Position numbers and translations under genes: made by a program. The notes beneath the pieces were generated by a model that searched no databases, was not told where the DNA came from, and was given only the letters and a program-made list of their open reading frames with translations. From Sinonovacula constricta (lineage: Eukaryota > Mollusca > Bivalvia > Cardiida > Solecurtidae): a stretch of 64,000 bases of DNA. How positions within the stretch are numbered: the stretch's first letter is position 1; the number at the start of each line of letters is the position of its first letter. The DNA lies in the NCBI GenBank assembly GCA_007844125.1, contig CM017561.1:35401789-35465788 (forward strand), given 5' to 3'. Of this stretch, positions 57,201 through 64,000 are shown piece by piece.

Positions 57201-60200
57201 GTTCAAGCGTTTTATTTATAAAAGACCACGAAATTGAATCGAAGGCTTTTTCAAAGTCTATCTGGAGAAGTAATCCAGGAATATTCTTTTGTTCTGTGAA
57301 ATGCATAATGTCATAGACTAATCTGGTATTCTCTCCAATATATCTATTTGGAACAAATCCTGTTTGATCTTCATTTATTAACACATTTAGAACTTTTTTA
57401 GCCTATTTGCTATTGCTGAAGAGGCAATTTTATAAGAAACATTAAGAAGTGATATTGGTCGCCAGTTTTTAAGTAGCAATTTGTCTTTATCTCCTTTTGG
57501 GATGCATGTTATTACCCCTTGTCTTTGTGATACTGAGAGCTGACCTTTTTTAAGCCCATAATTAAGTGACCTTACAAGAAAATGTCCAATATCAGACCAG
57601 AAGAACTTAAAAAATTCAACTGTAAAACCAGATAGGCCTGGGCTTTTATTATTTTTCATGTTTCTGAGGCTTTCCAGACATTCTTTGTATGTTAAATTTC
57701 CTTCGAGAGATTGCTTTTCCTGATTGTTTAATGTTTTAATGTCTTTATTTTTCAGTATATTTTTTAAATTAACCTCATTTGTGTCAACATAGGTGTATAA
57801 ACTTTTGTAATATTGTCTGACTTCTTCTATAATGTCTTCCTGTTTATCTATTATTTCATTCTTTCTATTTATTAATTTTTGCATTGATTTTGACACAAAG
57901 TTATAATTCTCCAAATTACAAAAGAATTTACTATTTTTTTCTCCTTCTTCTATCCACTTAGCGCGGGATCGAATTTTTACACCTTCCATTTTATGATCTC
58001 TTGACTTAAGAAGTTCATTTTTTTAGTGTTCAAAAGTGTATGATTTGTAAGAAGCTGTTTTTCCAAGTATTCTATTTCTCGTATGAGTTCTTTTTCTTTG
58101 TCATCTGTTTCTTTCTTAATTCTCGAAGCATAAGATATTGTTGCACCTCTAATGGTAAACATTAGTGTTTCAAAGAAGAGTTGGTCATCAATAGAGAGCT
58201 GCAATTTTTCATTGTCAATATCATTTATTAATCTATTTTGTGTCATGCATTCAATGGCATATTGTAGTTTGACTTCTTCTATTGTTTCTTTAATGAGTTT
58301 TACATAGGCTAGATCTTTAAGTAATGAATTATTCATTTTCCAATATGAATTTCCTTTTTTGAAATTTCCAAATTCAATGTTAAGTTTTATTAAGGAGTGA
58401 TCCGTCCTATAGCTTGGTAAAATATGACATGCCTTTACATCCACTAATAAGGAGTTTGTAATTAAGAAAAAGTCTAGACGTGCCTTTTTATTAGAGTTCT
58501 TTTTGAACCATGTAAATTGTTTCTTTTCTTGATACATGTCTCTCCAGCAATCTATTAAATCAAGTTCAATAATAATATCTATTAAGATATCTCTAGCCTT
58601 TGGGTTGTTTATATGTAGGTAATCAAAATAATCTATATCTGGATTAAGCACTAAGTTAAAATCTCCTGCTATTATGCAAGGATTATCAAATTCTTTTAAT
58701 TTTATCTTGAGTGCCTGGTAAAAGTCTGGTTTGTCTTGATTAGGCCCATATAAATTAACCAGAGTTATTTTTCTCTTGAATATCAAACAACTGAGAATAA
58801 TTAAGTTGCCATCCTTGTCACAAAATTGTGATAAAAGCTGAAAGTCAAGTTTTTTGTCAATAAAAATTGCAACTCCTCTTGACGTGCTGCTGCCATTGTT
58901 AAAAATATACATCGAATTCAAATTCTTGGTATACTTGCTTTAAATCATCGTTAGTAAAGTGTGTATCTTGTATGAAATAGATATTTCCGTTTTTGTTCTT
59001 GAGGTAATTGAAGACATCTTTACGTTTATTTTTTTCTCTAAGACCTTGGGCATTCATACAGTAAATATTTAGTTTCTCAGACATTTCATTCTATTAAAGC
59101 ATACATTATAGTTAGCAGAGGTGCTGGCTTTGCCATGAGTGTATAGCAATACCACATCATTGTTCATTTTTTGATATCTGTACATTTATATTTAATACTA
59201 AGACAATAACTAGAGCCCTACTAATGTTTCTTTTACATAAAAGAATATAGATGTATATCATGGAATGATTTTCTACCTATGTGGGGTTGAACTTTGAGAT
59301 GTAACATAATAAAAATAATTAATTGAGCCAATTTGTGTTGACACCTTTAACTGTTTACTTTTTGTTTTATATTATATAGCAAGCGCTTTAGTAGTAAGAA
59401 AAACATAAAAAAGAAAAAAAGACAGATAAACAGACAAAACCCCATACATCATGTACTTTAGACTAAAGGTTTGGCTAGTATTCTTATACAAGGTGGGTAG
59501 TTTTACTAAGACATAAATAAACAACTAAAGTGAAGTGGGTACACATGCAACAAGACAACATACAATGGTTTTCAGGAAAAGCAGTTGGTAACAACAAATT
59601 ACAAGCAAATTCATATTTAGTACTAAACATATTTATAGAAATATTAATATACTGCATCTTTTTATGTTCTGTATTTTGTATTGTAATTTTGCTTAGTATT
59701 ATGAGTTTATGACAATACCCTGGTGCAAAATTGTACAAAATAATTAATTTTAAGCAAATGGTTTTAACATGAAAAGGGGTCTTAAACCATTTCACCCTTC
59801 ATATTTATTATTTATTTTAATTTGGTCTATCCTTCTTTCCTACCTCCTATGAAAGCGAAAGAGGAGCTAGGTATTGGAAGACATTGTAATTGGCTTAGCC
59901 GAAAGTGCATACCACCTTTGTACGGTACATGTACATAGAAAGGTGGTACGCAAAATATGACTTGAATAATTGATACAGACGTGTCGGAAAACAATCCGTG
60001 ACAGGACTGGGGATACACATTTAAAATAGGCTTAACTAAGTTACTATGGAGTTAAATGCCATAAATGTAATTCTAATGAAACATTTGGAATTTTGACCCA
60101 AAGAATACACCATTAACTGGCAAGTTAACTCTAGCGGCATGCTATAGTGAAGTTGTTAAACTACTAAATTTATTAAAAAGACAGAAAGTGAGACTATCTA

Positions 60201-63200
60201 CGGGTGTGTTGAAATTGTTTCCGGTTGATCACTTGAAACGACATACTGATCAGGTCAAATTATCCAGCAAGCATTGTATATCGGTCCAATTTCGGACCAA
60301 TAGGTTTTGTACATCGGGCCAATATCGGACCAGTATTGTTTTGTACATCGGGCCAATATCTGATTTCAATATCGGGACGACATCGGTTTTGCAAAGTGTA
60401 TGTCAAATCGGTCCAATATCGTTTTTTTAATATTGGACCGATATTGGACCGATATAGGAACTATGTCGTTTTGCCTACGTCAGGAGTATATCTGGCCGAT
60501 ATATGTGTGCCATCAATAGACCTTCGAAGTGGGATGCAAACAGCCACGTGGAAATAAGTAGGAGCTAATGTTTAAAACTTTGGCAAAGGCAACAAGGATG
60601 CTTATACATCTAATTTACTATCAGCTGTGTCCTAGTTATCAATTTAACACACACCAGGTCACATAATAACAGTAACAAGGATGTAAATAAAGAATAAAAA
60701 CGCAAATATAAATATTAAATTTTAATTTAAAGGGCTAAAGTGACCTAGCATAATCATAATGGAGGCAAAATATCAAATAAAATAACATGATGAGCGTATA
60801 CGATATGATTATACTTAAACATAGGTGTATTATGTTGGTGTATATACAATTATAGATAACGGCCATATATCGGTCCAAAATACTAGTCAAAAATAATAAT
60901 TCTTCCGACTTGCGTGCAAAACGATCGTGATTTATGTTAGAGTCATGGCACCAGATACATCCGAGGGCAATCGGGACTTCTCGGGTAAATCCGTCCTCGG
61001 GACAATCATCCCTCGGATGATCCTAAATGGGACTACTTTTGTAACAGACGTCAAAACAAAGATGGCAGCTCAGATGACAGCTTACTACAGAACGATGCCT
61101 GTAAAGCTTTAATTCATTGTTCTTACGACTTCCGGCGAATAAAACGATCGTGATATCTGTAAGTATTATAGCACCAGATACATCCCATTCGTTGCTTGCT
61201 GGGTAAACACTTGTCGAATATATGTATTTAGTAGTTACGGATGGAAAGATTTACATGTACACCTTTTGGGATGTGATCAATGTCAACTGGAACTGTGGTC
61301 AGCATCATGGTCTCAGCATGCAGACATTGGTTGCTGTAGTGCAGTCAGGCGCGTATCTGGGCCGTATTTGACATTACGCACAATTACAAGGGAGATAACC
61401 TCTGTAGTGATACTTTTGAATACATTCGGTCCTTTCTAACAAATAGCATGTTAAATGCGGACATGAGAGCAACTTAAGGCAAAATATGAACGACTAAAAT
61501 CCTGACGTGTATAGGTTTAATCATTTGAAACCTTTTCAACTTTATTGGAGTGGTAATAAGATTGTATAACATAGAAACTACGGAAATTAAATATATCATT
61601 CCCAAACCGGGTTAGGCATCGACTTTCTAAGTGTTTTTGTTAAGTACTTTTAGATTTTCGATTTTTCGAACGGAATGTGCGTAATGTCAGAAACGCGCCT
61701 GGCAGCGTGTCGTAACCGGTGGACATTGAATAGAGTTACTTACCGTCGCAAACCGCACAGCACTGTCCCGGTCTCTTGATAAGTTTTTGTCCGTTGAGAC
61801 ATATCGGTACTTGGCAGGAACCGGTCCAGCATACAGGTCTGCTGGAACCATCGCAAATACACGTCTGTGGAGAGACACCTTAATCGTATATAGGTACCAT
61901 GACTTAAAACAGCAACAAACAACCGTGAATCAACTAGTCAGAAATTATATTGTTTTTGATAAACAGCAGGCGACTTTGACAATGGAACCTCCAAACATAC
62001 CCACCAGCAAGTGGTGATTGGGTCGCCTATATTTATAACTGATTTTGGAAATGCCTATATTAAAATGTTTCAAAACATTTATTTAGTTGAACTATAATTT
62101 CTATGTGTTCGTTGACCCAATACGACGTCGTGAGCCCTAAAATGACGTTACGCTCGATAGTCGAACACTGTGCGCAATGTTCTATGGTGTGACGTCACAA
62201 CTTTAACGATCGTGTTTCTAAAACGGATATTATCATTCTGTTTAAGCAATAATAGAACACATTGTTAAATTTATGTTAGAGTGTTTATGTTTATTCTATG
62301 TAAACGATAAAAAACGTAAGAATTACGAAAAATTAACATGTAACATCTTAAACATTTTTAATTATCAAATTCTTAATTTCATGATGCTGACAGCAATAAT
62401 TCGGCCGCGATCTCTTCGATGTCCAACTCATGGTTAAACATGTCTTCATTTCATTTACAATTAATTATTTTTGTGTAGTTCTTCTAATCGAAATAATACC
62501 TCTCTCTTTTAAATACTATGTAGACATTATTTTTCAATGACGTCACAACTTTCGTCATAACTTGTCCAAAAAAAAGTCAGCCCTTGGACATTTTTTTATT
62601 CAAATAGATCGGGTTTCTTTACATAACCTGCATCTGAGAACCCCATCAGGAAGTGCGAGGTTAAAGCTCTGCCGACCGTTCCAAGGCGGTAACTTTCGGG
62701 TTTACTCTATTTGTTAAATGACTAATCACAAATTTGTTCTTTTACATTTGGCTTGCATGTGAATACCTTTATCCCGAGCCTTTTCAGGTTTTGGTATATG
62801 TTGCAATGCTCATAGGACTTTGTCATATTTTCTTATTCATATAGAAATGTATTGATTTAGTAATAATCATAATTCGCAGTTTTAGTCTTTTTCACACCTA
62901 CACATATTCCGTAAGTTTGTAACATTAATGATTAATGGAACCCCTTAAAGAACGTAACAAAAAGTTTGTCAATCTTCTGTTAGTGTGACTATGGTAAACG
63001 TCAATTAAAAAGAAAACGGTCATGGAAACAGTATGTTTTCTTTAGCTCATTCGAATTAGCGTGTCTTGTCCAAGGTTATTATATAATTGTGAAGACAAAT
63101 TTATAAAAGAAAAAATGTAGATATCGTCGTTAACTTACCTCACATTTAGAATTTTTATATAGTCCCCCGACGGCAACCGTACTTCCGTCCGGAGATGTAC

Positions 63201-63350
63201 ATGTGCTGACTGGTTTCCGACAGACGAGACTGCATCCTTCGTTACAACAGACCTCGTTCCCAGGGCAACTGTCGTCTTCGGTACAGTCCTTGACACACCT
63301 GACATTATCAAGGTTTCTGTCGGTCGCTGGACAGAAATGCGAGTTGATGT
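45074..63350 (-). CDS. WAP-VWC-HYR-HYR single-pass membrane protein, 3' part of gene
   Basis: Seven exons on the minus strand, 5' to 3': 63139-63350, 61744-61864, 53886-54025, 47205-47337, 46450-46692, 45971-46045, 45074-45423. They join in frame with GT-AG borders into at least 423 residues. Order of parts: a WAP domain, a VWC-like domain, two HYR domains (the first split over two exons), a short linker, one membrane helix with an RRKR stop-transfer, and a cytoplasmic tail of about 95 residues. The start and any signal peptide lie beyond the window. HYR, WAP and VWC modules occur in extracellular adhesion proteins, so a cell-surface role is inferred. I know no named gene with this order, so no symbol is given. 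The two longest introns (6.5 and 7.7 kb) each contain a sense-oriented LINE. Confidence 0.85.
45971..46045 (-). CDS. Short linker exon of HYR gene
   Basis: 75 nt coding DASISDLPAGLRQRSTGDNS then WLLKA. Phase 1 at both ends, acceptor TTCCAG, donor GTAAGT. It joins the second HYR domain to the membrane helix and is symmetrical, so it could be skipped without changing frame. Confidence 0.75.
46450..46692 (-). CDS. HYR domain 2 exon
   Basis: It encodes DTEPPRPVSCPKDIYAFDDE, then WRPPVFVDN and VVYKAWDISMNMAWCTFTVQ. The DxxPP-xxxCPxD start, the W-xPPxFxDN block and the AWCTFTVQV end are HYR-domain hallmarks, with its two cysteines. It fits one exon, phase 1 at both ends, the typical arrangement for a movable extracellular domain. 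Confidence 0.88.
47205..47337 (-). CDS. HYR domain 1, C-terminal half
   Basis: It encodes PVFSPRSAMHCRCSDFYQRV and EKAVCNFSVVVKG, the closing strand pattern (C-F-V-V) of a HYR domain. It completes the N-terminal half on exon 53886-54025. The pair HCRC adds two cysteines not usual for this domain. Confidence 0.8.
48066..49090 (-). pseudogene. LINE RNase H domain and C-terminal knuckle
   Basis: The acidic catalytic set is complete: D in HIYTDGSKTD, E in FTAEIRAINLSLD, D in AIFSDSLSVLQ and D in GNEDADRGAKS, followed by the WLPSHVGIQGNE block. A CVPCQEPLTVNHILLQC cysteine/histidine pattern follows. The 297-residue frame is unbroken. RNase H within a LINE points to the I, Nimb or related clades. 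It is separated from the RT by a frameshift near 49100. Confidence 0.88.
49093..50855 (-). pseudogene. LINE reverse transcriptase domain, frameshifted
   Basis: Blocks seen: SHDTAAGPDDIPYQFLKHI and QSYRPIAL (50192-50449), FFDLEKAYDTAWKHGIL, GVLQGSILSVTLFNIKINNI and the catalytic FVDDFVICY (49714-50022), then FSPTKTNCIHF and KFLGVIFDRKLTF (49093-49710). Stops and shifts at about 50030-50190 and 49712 break it. Confidence 0.88.
50855..51744 (-). pseudogene. LINE AP endonuclease domain, frameshifted
   Basis: It contains IIQWNCRDLKANYNEV, AVLCLQETFL, VGDFNGHNPLWG and, after a frameshift near 51200, GSDHFPIIL. These are the metal-binding and catalytic blocks of APE-type LINE nucleases. The usual WN-R-L, QET, GDFN and SDH order is kept. 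Confidence 0.85.
52150..52780 (-). pseudogene. LINE ORF1 (gag-like, CCHC), frameshifted
   Basis: It starts MERKRKCKDPLPTLSSEDSD, continues with IRCPDLAGVSEEDILGELTP and RRILFLRNGRRVP, then the zinc knuckle CFHCQTFGHHESQCKDD and a second CPCCGE motif. After a frameshift near 52400 the frame continues with SRDCPAWKLEKEVLKIKYTN. It is a nucleic-acid binding chaperone-like protein by family. Confidence 0.75.
53545..53582. repeat. Poly-A run at the 5' edge of the LINE
   Basis: About 36 A on the plus strand. It borders the LINE's 5' side, where a poly-A of this strand would not be expected from that LINE. It could be the tail of another, plus-strand retrocopy or simple expansion. Confidence 0.8.
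53886..54025 (-). CDS. HYR domain 1, N-terminal half
   Basis: It encodes ENPPPVMRGCSASIKTVNTD and TSRNTDLTALDMDTGFSVQ. The PPxxxxC start matches the first strand of a HYR domain. The donor GTGGGT is followed by the LINE-filled 6.5-kb intron. Phase 1 in, phase 0 out. Confidence 0.75.
54125..54235 (-). mobile_element. tRNA-like SINE head
   Basis: The minus strand has TTAGCTCAGTGGGTACAGCA (A-box) and GGGTACGAGTCTC (B-box) at tRNA-like spacing. The 5' and 3' ends do not pair, so this is a SINE or tRNA pseudogene, not a working tRNA. Confidence 0.5.
54257..59942 (-). mobile_element. L1/Tx1-like LINE with target-site duplication
   Basis: The 3' end is a poly-A of about 34 nt (poly-T at 54257-54290 on the plus strand). 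An 11-bp direct repeat GTGGTACGCAA flanks it exactly (54246-54256 and 59943-59953). It carries one long ORF2 with endonuclease, RT and a C-terminal Cys/His motif. No ORF1 is visible in the 850 bp before ORF2. It lies in the 7.7-kb intron between the VWC and HYR exons, in the gene's own direction. Confidence 0.85.
55300..59084 (-). pseudogene. L1/Tx1-like ORF2: endonuclease and reverse transcriptase
   Basis: N-terminal endonuclease: NIYCMNAQGLREKNKRKDVF, FIQDTHF, IIAGDFNLVLNP, SYRTDHSLIKL. RT: WRPISLLNVSYKIASS, QTGFVPNRYIGENTRLVYDI, IDFEKAFDSISWSF, GCRQGDPIPPYIFILCAEVL and the catalytic SQYADDTTLILDG. The C-terminal region has CSLCHKQKETILHLFCDC. A 602-residue block (55576-57384) is intact. 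Only small shifts near 58910, 57980 and 57386, and one near 55575, break the protein, so the insertion is rather young. Confidence 0.88.
60270..60510. repeat. Degenerate ATCGGNCCAATATCGGACC repeat
   Basis: The words ATCGGTCCAATATCG, CATCGGGCCAATATCGGACC and ATTGGACCGATAT recur in both directions at irregular spacing. It is a low-complexity self-complementary tract in an intron of the HYR gene. Confidence 0.6.
60945..61200. repeat. Interspersed repeat shared with 43680-43780
   Basis: GCACCAGATACATCC, GGGTAAATCCGTCCTCGGGA and CAATCATCC match the intergenic copy near 43700. GCACCAGATACATCC and AAAACGATCGTGAT recur within this copy (61141-61185). Class unknown. Confidence 0.5.
61346..61701. mobile_element. 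hAT-like MITE, CAGGCGCG ends, copy 2
   Basis: 356 bp with inverted ends CAGGCGCGTATCTG and CAGAAACGCGCCTG. It is the reverse-complement relative of the element at 39015-39384 (shared ACATTACGCAC, CAACTTTATTGGAG-type and CCGGGTTAGGCATCGACTTT blocks). It ends about 40 bp from the VWC exon. No clear target duplication was found. Confidence 0.75.
61744..61864 (-). CDS. VWC-like domain exon
   Basis: It encodes TCICDGSSRPVCWTGSCQVP then ICLNGQKLIKRPGQCCAVCD. The PGQCCxVC ending and regular cysteines match a von Willebrand factor C module. Its first part (CTSPDGSTVAVGGLYKNSKCE) is at the end of the preceding exon. Phase 0 in, phase 1 out. Confidence 0.85.
63139..63350 (-). CDS. WAP four-disulfide core exon
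   Basis: It encodes HFCPATDRNLDNVRCVKDC, TEDDSCPGNEVCCNEGCSLV and CRKP, a full eight-cysteine WAP module. These modules often inhibit proteases or act as extracellular spacers. The exon ends with the first part of the VWC module. The acceptor is TCTGCAG, phase 1; upstream exons are outside the window. Confidence 0.88.
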
Positions 63351-63479
63351 CTGCAGATAGATAAGATATATGACTTTAATATTCAGATTTTTTTTAACCC
63401 ATGCTAGTGTTTTTTGTTATAAGCAAACAATTTTAGGCGTAGGCAAACAAGTATTTTAATTTTATTTTATACTTATAAT

Positions 63480-63885
63480 TATAAGCACATACTTAGTATT
63501 CTTATGCTTATAAGCACAAAGCGAGCATTCTGATACTTATAAGCACATAGTGAGTATTCTGATACTTAAAAGCACATAGTGAGTATTCATATGCTTATAC
63601 GCTCATAGTGAATAGTCTGATACTTATAAGCACATAGTGAGTATTCATATGCTTATAAGCACATAGTGAGCATTCATATGCTTATAAGCACATATTGTAT
63701 AGACTGATACTTATAAGCACATAGTGAATATTCGGATACTTATAAGCACATAGTGAGTATTCGGATACTGATAAGCACATAGTGAGTATTCTGATACAAA
63801 TAAGCACAAAGTGAGTATTCTGATGATAATAAGCACATAGTGAGTATTCTGATACTTATAAGCACATAGTGAGCATTCTATGGAA
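63480..63885. repeat. Minisatellite J, about 30-bp units
   Basis: About 13 units of TGATACTTATAAGCACATAG then TGAGTATTC. AT-rich and partly self-complementary (GCTTATAAGC). It lies in an intron of the HYR gene. Confidence 0.9.
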
Positions 63886-64000
63886 TTTTGCATACTTTCC
63901 TCATAATTTATACTTTATTGTAAGTAGAGGCATACTAGTTATAACATAATCTCAATTGTAAGACAGTACAAACCGCACAATTTAGCGCTTTAAAACGCGC
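63886..64000. mobile_element. MITE, family AAAGGTGGTAT, partial copy at window edge
   Basis: GGAATTTTGCATA, AACATAATCTCAATTGTAAG and related words match the left half of copy 1 at 5100-5230. It starts at the end of minisatellite J and runs off the window. Confidence 0.5.

Overview
This window looks like nuclear DNA from an invertebrate animal, most likely a bivalve or other mollusc. That placement is an inference. It rests on GT-AG introns of 0.3-7.7 kb, AT-rich sequence, several tRNA-headed SINE families, many small inverted-repeat DNA transposons, two non-LTR retrotransposons, and a WAP/VWC/HYR adhesion-type protein. Nothing bacterial or viral was seen.

Two protein-coding genes can be read, both on the minus strand. 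The first is a complete TSR1 gene (pre-rRNA processing / 40S ribosome assembly factor) at 4833-38798. Twenty coding exons join with consistent phases into an intact 829-residue frame. A CACGTG E-box lies just upstream of the ATG and an AATAAA signal about 85 bp after the stop. The second, at 45074-63350, is the 3' part of a gene that runs off the right edge. It encodes WAP, VWC, HYR and HYR domains, one membrane span and a cytoplasmic tail with two PPxY motifs.

Layout. 1-4740: no gene; simple repeats and transposon remnants. 4833-38798: TSR1, with introns crowded with mobile elements and seven minisatellites. 38800-45000: intergenic, with a MITE, SINEs and a 50-bp satellite of about 37 copies. 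45074-63350: the WAP-VWC-HYR gene. Two of its introns hold an RNase H-bearing I/Nimb-like LINE (about 47.8-53.5 kb) and an L1/Tx1-like LINE (54.3-59.9 kb), both in the gene's own orientation. 63.48-63.88 kb: a 30-bp minisatellite.

The most unusual observation is in TSR1. Three separate intronic minisatellites, after exons 5, 7 and 9, are built from the 3' end of the adjoining exon together with its splice donor. Each lies just downstream of its parent exon, so the real donor is the first of 9 to about 30 near-copies. For the exon 7 array the origin can be read from the sequence: a 6-bp microhomology (TGAGCT) joins the exon to the head of a tRNA-derived SINE in every unit. I found no RNA-guided, phage or antiviral system.
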